Of a stretch of DNA of 64,000 bases, positions 17,603 through 26,127 are shown piece after piece. Numbering within the stretch: position 1 is the stretch's first letter; each line of letters begins with the position of its first letter. A program made the position numbers and the translations under genes. Source of the DNA: Nocardia vermiculata NBRC 100427 (GTDB taxonomy: Bacteria; Actinomycetota; Actinomycetes; Mycobacteriales; Mycobacteriaceae). The stretch covers positions 100,754 to 164,753 of the forward strand of contig NZ_BDCA01000016.1 in NCBI RefSeq assembly GCF_001613265.1. The letters are read 5' to 3'. Below the pieces are notes generated by a model. It was given only the letters and a program-made list of their open reading frames with translations. It was not told where the DNA came from and made no database searches.

Positions 17603-18285
17603 CCAGCACTGCGCGTATCGGTGTCATCACCTTCCCGGGCACGCTCGACGACGTCGATGCGGCTCGGGCGGTCCGGCTGGCCGGCGGCGAGGCCGTGAGC
17701 CTGTGGCATGCCGACGCCGACCTCCGCGGTGTCGACGCGGTGATCGTGCCCGGCGGCTTCTCCTACGGCGACTACCTGCGTGCCGGTGCCATCGCGCGGT
17801 TCGCGCCCGTGATGGGCAAGGTCGTGGAGGCTGCCGGTAAGGGCATGCCCGTGCTGGGCATCTGCAACGGCTTCCAGGTGCTGTGCGAGGCCGGACTGCT
17901 GCCCGGCGCACTGACCCGTAACGAGGGGCTGCACTTCGTCTGCCGCGATCAGTGGCTGCGGGTGGAATCCAGTGGTACGGCGTGGTCCTCCCGCTACGAA
18001 TCGGGCGCGCAGATCCTGATCCCGGTCAAGAATGCCGAAGGTCGTTACCAGGCCTCGGAATCTGTCCTCGACGAACTGGAGGGCGAGGGCCGGGTCGTGT
18101 TCCGCTACGCGGGTGACAACCCGAACGGTTCGCAGCGTGCGATCGCCGGTATCGCGTCCGCGAACGGCCGGGTCGTCGGGCTGATGCCGCACCCCGAACA
18201 TGCCACCGAGCCGCTGACCGGCCCGAGCGACGACGGCCTCGGGATGTTTCTGTCGGTACTCGACAGCCTGGTCGCCACCGCCTGA
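17599..18285 (+). CDS. purQ: FGAM synthase glutaminase subunit PurQ
   Basis: Class I glutamine amidotransferase of 228 aa supplying ammonia to PurL. The nucleophile Cys is in LGICNGFQVL, with VPGGFSYGDYLR as the oxyanion region and the catalytic His/Glu in MPHPEHATEP. It overlaps purS by 4 nt (GTGA), implying coupled translation and equal dosage. The gene order purS-purQ matches Rv0787A-Rv0788. Confidence 0.95.
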   Translation: MTSTARIGVITFPGTLDDVDAARAVRLAGGEAVSLWHADADLRGVDAVIVPGGFSYGDYLRAGAIARFAPVMGKVVEAAGKGMPVLGICNGFQVLCEAGLLPGALTRNEGLHFVCRDQWLRVESSGTAWSSRYESGAQILIPVKNAEGRYQASESVLDELEGEGRVVFRYAGDNPNGSQRAIAGIASANGRVVGLMPHPEHATEPLTGPSDDGLGMFLSVLDSLVATA

Positions 18286-18300
18286 GGGCAACGCCTGCGC

Positions 18301-19368
18301 TCAGTACAGCGTATCGATGATCCGCAGGTCCACGCCCTCTGCCTGAGCGATCAGGCTGGGCGGGCGGACCACGTGGTTGTGGCGATACCGGCGCGGCCCG
18401 GAGGGTGTCTCCAGGATCAGCCCGGTGTCCAGCGCGGCGCGCATCTGCGGCACCTCGAGTGAGCCGACCGCCGTCGCCATGGCCCGTAACGTATGTAATG
18501 CCTCGTAGGCGGTGTTTCCGAAGTAGGTGAGCTTCGGTGCGAAGCGCCCGTGCATGCGGTGATAGCGTTCCAGCCGGCCGGGATCGGCGCTGACGTCGGG
18601 AAACATACTCGATGCCACGTAGAGGTTGGCATTGGCGCCCGGTCCGGCGGCGAGCAGCATCTGTTCGTCGATGACGGGACTGACCCGCACCTGGCCGGCC
18701 GCGCGGCCGGTGGCGCTGAATTGCTGATTGAAACGGACCGCATCCATTCCCACCAGCAACATCACCACCGCATCGGCTGCTCCGAAGCGCGGATCGGTGA
18801 GCACGGCGCGGAAATCACGGGTGCCCAGCGGAACGTACCGCTCGTACACGATCGATTCGCGATAGGCGGCGCGGATATCGCGGCCGGTCGCGACCGGCCA
18901 GATGTAGTCGTTGCCGATGATCGCCCAGCGGCGGGCACCGAATTCCCGGGCCAGCCACCGCATGGCGGGCAGGATATGGCCGGTGGGGGCCTCACCGATC
19001 ATCACCACCTCGGCCGGTTCGTTGGGTAATTCCTCGTAGACGTTGGCGAACAGGTACGGAACCCGGCCCGCGGTTACTCGCGCGACTGCCTGACGGACCG
19101 CCGAAATATGCCAGCCGGTGATGGCATCGATCATTCCGGTCGCCAGCAGGGCGGCGACTTCGTCGGCGACCTCGTTCGGGGTCCGGCCGCCGTCCACGGT
19201 GGTCACCCGGACCTGCCGTCCCAGAATTCCGCTGCCTTCGTTGATTTCTTCGGCCGCAAGGGAAATGGCGGCCTCACACGAGGGAGCGACAATTCCGGCA
19301 GGCCCCTGCAGGGGCACGATATTCAGCACCTCGACCACTTCGTCCGGGCTCTCGCTGAAGGAGAACAT
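18301..19368 (-). CDS. Cytoplasmic AmiC-like substrate-binding protein (amide or amino-acid sensor)
   Basis: Protein of 355 aa with the type I periplasmic-binding fold of the branched-chain amino acid/urea/amide group (LNIVPLQGPAGIVAPSCEAAISLAAEEINEGSGILGRQV, later YFGNTAYEALHTL). It has no signal peptide or lipobox, so it should act inside the cell, like the amide sensor AmiC of Pseudomonas. No transporter permease or ATPase is nearby. It is divergent from a MarR gene with 46 bp between starts. ATG 19368 has GAAGAAGGG upstream. A start at 19425 would overlap the MarR start. Confidence 0.75.
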   Translation of the reverse strand: MFSFSESPDEVVEVLNIVPLQGPAGIVAPSCEAAISLAAEEINEGSGILGRQVRVTTVDGGRTPNEVADEVAALLATGMIDAITGWHISAVRQAVARVTAGRVPYLFANVYEELPNEPAEVVMIGEAPTGHILPAMRWLAREFGARRWAIIGNDYIWPVATGRDIRAAYRESIVYERYVPLGTRDFRAVLTDPRFGAADAVVMLLVGMDAVRFNQQFSATGRAAGQVRVSPVIDEQMLLAAGPGANANLYVASSMFPDVSADPGRLERYHRMHGRFAPKLTYFGNTAYEALHTLRAMATAVGSLEVPQMRAALDTGLILETPSGPRRYRHNHVVRPPSLIAQAEGVDLRIIDTLY

Positions 19369-19414
19369 TCGGTACCCTTCTTCGTATCCGAGCGAAATGA
19401 TGGGGCGGAGAAAT
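19369..19414. promoter_or_regulatory. Divergent control region of the AmiC-like and MarR genes
   Basis: The spacer is only 46 bp and carries both ribosome sites, so the promoters must overlap. TTCG (19381-19384) and CGAA (19393-19396) form a short inverted repeat that could be a MarR half-site pair. The arms are only 4 bp. Confidence 0.35.
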
Positions 19415-19849
19415 ATGTCGACCATTCTAAATGGCGTCGCGACGTTGCACGGTGCACTGCGGGCTGCGGAACGCGGTTGGTTACGTCATCTGGACGCGGC
19501 GTTGTGTGATCGGCAGTTGACTGCCGACCAATGGGCGATGCTGTCGAATATGTCCGACCGCTCCGGCATCACCATGAGCGAGTTGGCGCTGCGTGCGCAG
19601 CTGCCGCCCTCCTCGGCCACTCGTCATGCCGATGCGCTCGCCGAACGCGGCCTGATCTTCCGCATCGCTGCCGAGGACGACCGCCGCCGGATCCTGATCG
19701 GGCTGACCCATCGGGGTAAGGACCTGGTGGATTCGGTGCGCGAGGAGGAGACGCTCGCCGAAATGGATCTCCGCCGGCGCATCGGTGCCGGAAACCATAC
19801 GGAACTGCTGCGGCTGCTCGAGTTGATGGTGCAGACCGAGTCCGAGTGA
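19415..19849 (+). CDS. MarR family transcriptional regulator
   Basis: Winged-helix regulator of 144 aa. Visible are the recognition-helix region (TMSELALRAQLPPSSATRHADALAERGLI) and the wing (RIAAEDDRRRILIGLTHRGKDLV). It probably represses itself and the divergent AmiC-like gene. GGAG lies 5 nt before ATG 19415. The frame is open upstream, but that stretch lies inside the other gene antisense. The next gene (M18 aminopeptidase) follows after 23 bp with its own leaderless promoter. Confidence 0.83.
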   Translation: MSTILNGVATLHGALRAAERGWLRHLDAALCDRQLTADQWAMLSNMSDRSGITMSELALRAQLPPSSATRHADALAERGLIFRIAAEDDRRRILIGLTHRGKDLVDSVREEETLAEMDLRRRIGAGNHTELLRLLELMVQTESE

Positions 19850-19860
19850 GGGCCGGCCGA

Positions 19861-19866
19861 TAGGAT
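19861..19866 (+). promoter_or_regulatory. -10 box for leaderless M18 aminopeptidase gene
   Basis: TAGGAT lies 6 nt before ATG 19873, with no ribosome site between. Confidence 0.55.
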
Positions 19867-19872
19867 CGCGGC

Positions 19873-21171
19873 ATGTCCGTTTCCACCGCCGCGACGGCCT
19901 CCGGATTGTGCGCCTTCGTCGATTCCGCTCCTTCTCCGTTTCATGTATGTCGGACGGCCGCAGCCGAATTGATCGCGCACGGCTTCACCGAACTGCCCGA
20001 GTCCCGGCCGTGGCGCGACACCGGGGGAGCCGGTCGGTACTTCGTGATCCGCGGTGGATCGCTGGTCGCCTGGGCCGGCTCGGCCACCGACCCGGCCGGT
20101 ACGTTCCGGGTGCTCGGCGCCCATACCGACAGTCCGAATCTGCGGGTGAAACAACATCCGGACCTGGCGGTGGCCGGGTGGCAGCTGATCGGGCTGGAGC
20201 CCTACGGTGGCGCCTGGCTCAATTCCTGGCTGGATCGCGACCTGGGGATCTCGGGCCGGTTGACCGTGCGTTCGGGCGATGAACTGGTGCAGCGGCTGGT
20301 CCGCATCGACGATCCGGTGGTGCGGGTACCGCAGTTGGCGATCCACCTCTCCGAGGACCGGCGCGGGGTGAGCCTGGACCCGCAGCGGCATGTGAACGGC
20401 ATCTGGGGGCTGGGCGAGCGGCCGCGGTCGTTCCTCGCCTATGTGGCCGAACGGGCCGAGGTCGCGGCCACCGATGTCCTGGGCTGGGAACTGATGACCC
20501 ACGACCTGCAGCCCAGCGCCGTCGTCGGCCGTGACGGCGATCTGGTGAGCGCACCGCGGCTGGACAATCAGGCCACCTGCTACGCCGGATTGCAGGCCTT
20601 CCTCGCTGCCGCCGACGCGGACACCGGTGTGACCGCGGTGCTGGCGATGTTCGACCACGAGGAGGTGGGCAGCCAGTCCGATCGCGGTGCGCAGTCGGAT
20701 CTGCTGCCCACGATTCTGGAACGCATCGTGCTGGCGCGCGGCGGTGGCCGGTCGGACTACCTGGCTGCCCTGGCAGGCTCGATCTGCGCCTCGGGGGATA
20801 TGGCTCACGCCACCCATCCGAATTACCCGGACCGGCACGAACCGGCCCATCGCATCGAGGCCGGCTGCGGACCGGTACTCAAGGTCAACCAGAACCTGCG
20901 CTACGCCACCGACGCGGTCGGCGCCGGGGCCTTCGCACTGGCCTGCGCCCAGGCCGGGGTGCCGCTGCAGCGCTACGTGCACCGCGCGGATCTGCCCTGC
21001 GGTTCGACCATCGGACCGATGACCGCCGCCCGTACCGGCATGCCGACCGTCGACGTGGGGGCGCCCCAGTTGGCGATGCATTCGGCGCGTGAACTCATGG
21101 GCGCCGCGGATGTGGGGTCCTACGCGGCGGCGCTGGCCGCCTTCCTCATGCCCGCGGCCGCGGGACGGTAG
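19873..21171 (+). CDS. pepC: M18 family aminopeptidase
   Basis: Cytosolic di-zinc aminopeptidase of 432 aa, typically a dodecamer that removes N-terminal acidic or neutral residues. Metal and catalytic motifs are visible: GAHTDSPNLRVK (first His/Asp), SAPRLDNQATCYAG (bridging Asp), FDHEEVGSQSDRGA (catalytic Glu pair), and AMHSARE (last His). It corresponds to Rv0800 (pepC), upstream of purL in M. tuberculosis. Its last 52 bp overlap the end of the convergent GT87 gene. Confidence 0.93.
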   Translation: MSVSTAATASGLCAFVDSAPSPFHVCRTAAAELIAHGFTELPESRPWRDTGGAGRYFVIRGGSLVAWAGSATDPAGTFRVLGAHTDSPNLRVKQHPDLAVAGWQLIGLEPYGGAWLNSWLDRDLGISGRLTVRSGDELVQRLVRIDDPVVRVPQLAIHLSEDRRGVSLDPQRHVNGIWGLGERPRSFLAYVAERAEVAATDVLGWELMTHDLQPSAVVGRDGDLVSAPRLDNQATCYAGLQAFLAAADADTGVTAVLAMFDHEEVGSQSDRGAQSDLLPTILERIVLARGGGRSDYLAALAGSICASGDMAHATHPNYPDRHEPAHRIEAGCGPVLKVNQNLRYATDAVGAGAFALACAQAGVPLQRYVHRADLPCGSTIGPMTAARTGMPTVDVGAPQLAMHSARELMGAADVGSYAAALAAFLMPAAAGR

Positions 21172-22436
21172 GCGATCACCGCGATGACCAGGGCGGCGAA
21201 GGCCACGATCACATAGCCGCTGCCGATGATCTGCTCCCACCAGGCCCAGTCGAGCTCCCGGTCGGCATTGTGCGGCAGCACCCACTGCGGGCCCACCATG
21301 AACATCACGGTGATCGCTGTGGTGGCGGCGATCCACCAGCGCCGGCGCGCCGTGCTGCGGTCGTCCGCCCCCGGTTCACCGGCCTTCGGGATGCGGGCGA
21401 TCGCATCACCGGCGACGAGCAACGCCGGGGCGATCCACACCCAGTGATGCGACCAGGACACCGGCGAGACGAGCAGGACCGCCGCGGTGTTCACCAGCAG
21501 TGCCGAGACCCGGTGGCCCTGATCGATCAGCCGCTTCATCCAGACGGCGGCCAGGCCGATCGCGATGAGCGACAGCACGATCCAGATGGTGGTCGCGGTC
21601 GCATCGGACACTCCGAGCCGGAAGGCGAACCCCTTGAGGGACTGATTTCCGGCGTACTGGGGCGGGCCGATGCGGCCGGTGTCGAACAGGGTGTGGAACC
21701 AGTAGTCGATCGAGTCGTGCGGGAAGAGCGCGAAACCCACCGCGACCGCACCGATCGCCGAGACGATCATGGTCAGGCAGGCGCGCCAGTCCCGGCGGAT
21801 CAGGAAGTACAGCAGGTAGCCGGCGGGAATCAGCTTGATCGATACCGTGATGCCGATCAGCATTCCGCGCGGCCACCGTGGCTTGCGGACCAGGACGTCG
21901 AGTGCGACCGCCACCATCAGGACCAGATTGATCTGGCCGAAGTTGTAGGTCTGGCGGACGGGCTCGGACAGGCCGAGTATCGCGACCGCGCCGATCACCA
22001 GGATCAGCCGGGTGATCCGGTCCATCGTCGGGCGGATCCGGATCAGCACCAGCCACAGCGTGACCGCCAGGCTCGCGATCGAGGTGAGCAGCACCAGCCA
22101 TTGCGCGCCACCCAGTGGCATCAGCGCGAGCGGTGCGAAGAACAGCGCGGCCAGCGGCGGATAGGTGAACGGCAGCCCGATCCCCATGACCTGCGGCATC
22201 GGGCCGTAGAGATCGCGGCCGTCCAGCCAGGCGCGGGCGCCGTTGCGGTAGACCTGCAGATCGATGTAACCGTGCCAGATATGGATGACCAGCGAGAAGG
22301 CGGCTGAGACGACGAACAGTCCGACGGCTGCCGCGAGCAGCTTGCGCTGCTGAGTGGTCAGTCCCCCGGTGGACCGGTCGGACGATGACGCCGCAGGAAG
22401 TTCGTCCGGATCCGCGACGCTGGATCGATCGTTCAC
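21120..22436 (-). CDS. GT87-type (DUF2029) polyprenol-phosphate mannosyltransferase
   Basis: Integral membrane glycosyltransferase of 438 aa with roughly ten hydrophobic helices after a short acidic cytoplasmic tail. The region DLQVYRNGARAWLDGRDLY followed by FTYPPLAALFFAPLALMPL is the typical GT87 pattern, with the catalytic Asp expected in the first loop. Mycobacterial relatives such as PimE use polyprenyl-phospho-mannose to extend PIMs, lipomannan or arabinogalactan. The acceptor here is unknown. GTG 22436 follows a -10 box by 6 nt. The 3' end overlaps pepC by 52 bp on the opposite strand. Confidence 0.83.
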   Translation of the reverse strand: MNDRSSVADPDELPAASSSDRSTGGLTTQQRKLLAAAVGLFVVSAAFSLVIHIWHGYIDLQVYRNGARAWLDGRDLYGPMPQVMGIGLPFTYPPLAALFFAPLALMPLGGAQWLVLLTSIASLAVTLWLVLIRIRPTMDRITRLILVIGAVAILGLSEPVRQTYNFGQINLVLMVAVALDVLVRKPRWPRGMLIGITVSIKLIPAGYLLYFLIRRDWRACLTMIVSAIGAVAVGFALFPHDSIDYWFHTLFDTGRIGPPQYAGNQSLKGFAFRLGVSDATATTIWIVLSLIAIGLAAVWMKRLIDQGHRVSALLVNTAAVLLVSPVSWSHHWVWIAPALLVAGDAIARIPKAGEPGADDRSTARRRWWIAATTAITVMFMVGPQWVLPHNADRELDWAWWEQIIGSGYVIVAFAALVIAVIAYRPAAAGMRKAASAAA

Positions 22437-22442
22437 GGGCTT

Positions 22443-22448
22443 ACTGTA
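22443..22448 (-). promoter_or_regulatory. -10 box for leaderless GT87 gene
   Basis: TACAGT on the minus strand lies 6 nt before GTG 22436. A longer frame reaches 22595 but would run through this box and the purL promoter. Confidence 0.5.
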
Positions 22449-22492
22449 GCCGGATGCGGGTGCTGCCTGGTCGGGCTGGGTTTGACACCCCT

Positions 22493-22498
22493 TAGACT
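22493..22498 (+). promoter_or_regulatory. -10 box for purL
   Basis: TAGACT lies about 100 nt before the purL start, implying a leader of roughly 90 nt. I see no riboswitch in it. TTGACA at 22482 is too close (5-nt spacer) to be the matching -35. Confidence 0.4.
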
Positions 22499-22597
22499 GT
22501 TGGCGAACCCCCCATCCGCCAGCATTGTGTCTCACACTCCAGCGCCGGAGCGCGTAGCTGCACGTTTGCCCGGCCGAAAGGACCAAGGTAGCCACCC

Positions 22598-24892
22598 GTG
22601 ACTGTCCACGTCGACACCGTCAGCGCCGCCGCAGCCACCCCGGATACCCCGCAGCCGTACAAGGAGCTGGGGCTCAAGGACGACGAGTACGCCCGTATTC
22701 GCGACATTCTGGGCCGCCGCCCCACCGACGCCGAACTGGCGATGTACTCGGTGATGTGGAGTGAGCACTGCTCCTACAAATCCTCGAAGGTGCACCTGCG
22801 CTACTTCGGTGAGTCCACCACCGACGAGATGCGTGCCTCTATGTTGGCAGGCATCGGCGAGAACGCGGGCGTGGTCGACATCGGGGACGGCTGGGCGGTC
22901 ACCTTCAAGGTGGAAAGCCACAATCACCCGTCCTATGTCGAGCCCTATCAGGGCGCTGCGACCGGCGTGGGCGGCATCGTGCGCGACATCATGGCGATGG
23001 GTGCGCGGCCGATCGCGGTGATGGATCAGTTGCGTTTCGGCGCCGCGGACCATCCCGATACCCGGCGTGTGGTCGACGGTGTGGTGCGCGGTGTCGGCGG
23101 CTACGGCAATTCGCTCGGCCTGCCCAATGTCGGCGGTGAGACCGTCTTCGATGCGTCCTATCAGGGCAACCCGCTGGTGAATGCGCTGTGCGCGGGTGTG
23201 ATGCGGGTGGAGGATCTGCATCTGGCCTTCGCCTCGGGCGCCGGTAACAAGATCGTGCTGTTCGGCGCCCGTACCGGCCTCGACGGCATCGGCGGTGTGT
23301 CGGTCCTGGCCTCGGACACCTTCTCCGGTGACGAGTCCGGCTCCGGCCGCAAGAAGCTGCCCAGTGTGCAGGTCGGCGACCCGTTCGCCGAGAAGGTCCT
23401 GATCGAGTGCTGCCTCGAGCTCTACCACGCCGGCCTGGTGGTCGGTATCCAGGACCTGGGCGGTGCCGGATTGTCGTGTGCGACCTCGGAACTCGCCGCG
23501 GCGGGCGATGGCGGCATGCGCATCGACCTGGATCAGGTCCCGCTGCGTGCGGCGAATATGACTCCGGCCGAGGTGCTTTCCAGCGAATCGCAGGAACGCA
23601 TGTGTGCGGTCGTGACGCCGGAGAACGTCGATGCCTTCATGGCGGTCTGCCGCAAGTGGGATGTGCTGGCCACCGTGATCGGTGAGGTCACCGAGGGCGA
23701 CCGCCTGCTGGTGAACTGGCACGGCGAGACCGTGGTCGATGTGCCGCCCCGCACGGTCGCCCACGAGGGCCCGGTCTACGAGCGCCCGGTGCAGCGTCCG
23801 GAGGAGCAGGACGCGCTGGTCGCCGACACCACGTCGGGGCTGACTCGACCGAAGACCGGCGACGAACTGCGCGCCACCGCGCTGAAGCTGCTGTCCAGCC
23901 CGCAACTGTGCAGCCGCAAGTGGATCACCGAGCAGTACGACCGCTACGTGCGCGGCAACACCGTATTGGCCGAACACGCCGACGGTGGCGTGATCCGCAT
24001 CGACGAGGAATCCGGTCGCGGTATCGCGCTGTCCACCGATGCCTCCGGCCGCTACACCAAGCTGGACCCGTACACCGGTGCCCAGCTGGCGCTGGCCGAG
24101 GCCTACCGCAACGTGGCCAGTACCGGCGCCACCCCTAAGGCCGTCACCAACTGCCTGAACTTCGGATCGCCCGAGGATCCGGGCGTGATGTGGCAGTTCC
24201 AGCAGGCCGTACGGGGTCTGGCGGACGGCTGTGTGGCCCTGGGGATTCCGGTGACGGGCGGCAATGTCAGCTTCTACAACCAGACCGGGCAGACCGCGAT
24301 CCTGCCGACCCCCGTTGTCGGCGTGCTGGGCGTGATCGACGATGTGCACCGGCGGATTCCGACCGGGTTCGGCAGCGAGCCCGGTGAGTCGCTGATCCTG
24401 CTCGGTGAGACCCGCGACGAATTCGACGGTTCGATCTGGTCGCAGGTCGAGCACGATCACCTCGGTGGAGTGCCGCCGCAGGTCGACTTCGCCCGCGAGC
24501 AGTTGCTGGCCGAAGTGCTGACCTCGGGATCGCGCGACGGAATGATCAGCGCCGCACACGATCTCAGCGAAGGCGGGCTGTTCCAGGCCGTCGTGGAGGC
24601 GTCGCTGGCCGGTGAAACCGGCTGCCGCATCGTGCTGCCCGAGGGTGACGATCCGTTCGTCGCCCTGTTCTCCGAATCCGCAGGGCGCGTCCTGGTCGCG
24701 GTGCCGCGCTCGGAAGAGCCCCGCTTCACCAAGATGTGCACAGCTCGCGAATTGCCGTGGATGCGTATCGGTGTGGTGGATCAGGGCTCGGACTCGGTCG
24801 AGGTGCAGGGCCAGTTCTCGGCCACCATGGCCGAACTCCGCGCCGCCCACGAGGGCACGCTGCCCCAGCTGTTCGGCGCTTCCGCGAAGTAG
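22598..24892 (+). CDS. purL: FGAM synthase large subunit PurL
   Basis: Catalytic ATP-dependent subunit of 764 aa of the PurSQL complex converting FGAR to FGAM. It is the small-type PurL without a fused glutaminase, in agreement with separate purS and purQ. Conserved segments include MWSEHCSYKSSK, VESHNHPSYVEPYQGAATGVGGIVRDI, and in the second half NCLNFGSPEDPGVMWQF and AAHDLSEGGL. GTG 22598 has AAGG about 10 nt upstream. It corresponds to Rv0803 in M. tuberculosis. Confidence 0.95.
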   Translation: MTVHVDTVSAAAATPDTPQPYKELGLKDDEYARIRDILGRRPTDAELAMYSVMWSEHCSYKSSKVHLRYFGESTTDEMRASMLAGIGENAGVVDIGDGWAVTFKVESHNHPSYVEPYQGAATGVGGIVRDIMAMGARPIAVMDQLRFGAADHPDTRRVVDGVVRGVGGYGNSLGLPNVGGETVFDASYQGNPLVNALCAGVMRVEDLHLAFASGAGNKIVLFGARTGLDGIGGVSVLASDTFSGDESGSGRKKLPSVQVGDPFAEKVLIECCLELYHAGLVVGIQDLGGAGLSCATSELAAAGDGGMRIDLDQVPLRAANMTPAEVLSSESQERMCAVVTPENVDAFMAVCRKWDVLATVIGEVTEGDRLLVNWHGETVVDVPPRTVAHEGPVYERPVQRPEEQDALVADTTSGLTRPKTGDELRATALKLLSSPQLCSRKWITEQYDRYVRGNTVLAEHADGGVIRIDEESGRGIALSTDASGRYTKLDPYTGAQLALAEAYRNVASTGATPKAVTNCLNFGSPEDPGVMWQFQQAVRGLADGCVALGIPVTGGNVSFYNQTGQTAILPTPVVGVLGVIDDVHRRIPTGFGSEPGESLILLGETRDEFDGSIWSQVEHDHLGGVPPQVDFAREQLLAEVLTSGSRDGMISAAHDLSEGGLFQAVVEASLAGETGCRIVLPEGDDPFVALFSESAGRVLVAVPRSEEPRFTKMCTARELPWMRIGVVDQGSDSVEVQGQFSATMAELRAAHEGTLPQLFGASAK

Positions 24893-24907
24893 GCGATCCG
24901 GCGGCGA

Positions 24908-25627
24908 TTACGCCGCGTGCGGTAGCTGGAACGGTCGCCAGCGGTAGATGTCGGGGACTGCCCGGTGTAGCAGTGCCGAGTCCACCGCGTCCAGCATCGC
25001 CTGGCGTGGTCCGGGGCGGGACAGTTGTGGTGCCGAGATCGCCAGGCGCAGCGTGCCGCCGCGCCGCGCGATCCGGCCGGCGCTCAGTACCAGCGCATTG
25101 CAGCGGAGGGGTTCGGCCCGCAGTCCTTCGCCGAGTCCGTGTACCCGGCAGCGTTGTGCCGTACCGCTTTCCAGGTCGTGGATGACGGTCGCCGCCAGGG
25201 CCAGCCGGAAACCGACCTCGGGCAGCGCCCGCAGTGCGCCGTCGGAGATCGTCCACCGCGGGGCGGCGAACAGTCTGGTGCGCAATCCGGTCTGTTCCAG
25301 CACCCGGTCGGCGGCGGTGAGCCGCAGGCGTGCTTCGTGCTGGGGGAGGGTGGCGAATTCCGCGCGGCGGTTGGTGGTGGCGGCCTGGTCGTAGCCGTGT
25401 AGCACGATCGCGTCACCGGCCTCGCGGCGCCCGCGCAGCCACTGCTGGGTGCGGGGATCTCCGGCGAGCCGATATTTGCCCTTCAACCGTGGTGCCACCA
25501 GCAGCGACAGCCGTACGCCGCGGCTGTCCAACTCCGCGGCGAAGGTGTCCACCTCGTCGACTGTGGTGTCGCGAATCCCGGACACCGAGACGATCAGCTG
25601 CCCGGACTTCCGGTCGTTGCCGCTCAT
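24908..25627 (-). CDS. DUF2334-type polysaccharide deacetylase-like protein
   Basis: Protein of 239 aa with the layout of the DUF2334/NodB-like group: a starting strand QLIVSVSGIRD, VRLSLLVAPRLKG, then LHGYDQ where other members keep metal ligands, and RLFAAPRWTISDGAL. It lacks the strict NodB HxxxH site, so activity is uncertain. No signal peptide is visible, so it appears cytosolic. It is convergent to purL, with 15 bp between stops. Confidence 0.6.
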   Translation of the reverse strand: MSGNDRKSGQLIVSVSGIRDTTVDEVDTFAAELDSRGVRLSLLVAPRLKGKYRLAGDPRTQQWLRGRREAGDAIVLHGYDQAATTNRRAEFATLPQHEARLRLTAADRVLEQTGLRTRLFAAPRWTISDGALRALPEVGFRLALAATVIHDLESGTAQRCRVHGLGEGLRAEPLRCNALVLSAGRIARRGGTLRLAISAPQLSRPGPRQAMLDAVDSALLHRAVPDIYRWRPFQLPHAA

Positions 25628-25702
25628 GACTCCACTGTGGACCGCGCGGGTATCGGCCTCGTGCAGCCGAGGTGACGCTCCGGAGAATTCCGGGGCGGCC
25701 GC

Positions 25703-25987
25703 TCACACCCGGAACGGATCGTGCTCGGCCATCAACTTCTCCATCCGCGCATCGTCGATCCGCGCGGTGACCCGGCCCGATTCGAACTGATCGCGGATCA
25801 CCTTGGCCAGTGTGAAGGCGCTGGACACCATGAACAGTGTGGTCATCAGCAGAAATCCGCGCTGCCAGATATCCAGGGGCAGATAGATGATGCCGGCGGT
25901 GGCGGCGACGAAGCTCACTCCGAAGGCGATCGCGGCCTGAGCCAGGAACGCGGGGCTGCTCTTCTGCTGGGCGTTGTTGTCACTCAT
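25703..25987 (-). CDS. YiaA/YiaB two-helix membrane protein
   Basis: Small membrane protein of 94 aa. Two hydrophobic helices (FLAQAAIAFGVSFVAATAGIIYL and GFLLMTTLFMVSSAFTLAKVIRD) match the YiaAB family, whose role is unknown. The C-terminal tail is charged and cytoplasmic. ATG 25987 starts just before the hydrophobic part. The frame is open to 26080, but that extension is arginine-rich and not family-like. It is divergent from the membrane hydrolase gene. Confidence 0.7.
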   Translation of the reverse strand: MSDNNAQQKSSPAFLAQAAIAFGVSFVAATAGIIYLPLDIWQRGFLLMTTLFMVSSAFTLAKVIRDQFESGRVTARIDDARMEKLMAEHDPFRV

Positions 25988-26115
25988 GCTGTCGAGTGTG
26001 CGATGCCGCGCCGTCCTGCACGCGCGTAGAACTACTCGAGTGCCGTAGGTAATTCCCGATTCGTCAGTTGCTTGTTTCACGTTCGGAGCTCCCCCGGATT
26101 CCGGGCGGGGACAGC

Positions 26116-26121
26116 CATACT
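26116..26121 (+). promoter_or_regulatory. Probable -10 box for membrane hydrolase gene
   Basis: CATACT lies 6 nt before GTG 26128. It departs from TANNNT at the first base but has the leaderless spacing used by neighbouring genes. Confidence 0.35.
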
Positions 26122-26127
26122 TGTCGG

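Noticed and set aside
22482..22487. TTGACA upstream of purL as a -35 box
   Set aside because: Only 5 nt separate it from TAGACT; spacing is incompatible with a sigma-70 type promoter.
22532..24850. Minus-strand open frame of 772 codons opposite purL
   Set aside because: Composition (His, Gln, Gly, Asp rich) is typical of antisense reading of a high-GC gene. purL on the plus strand is certain.
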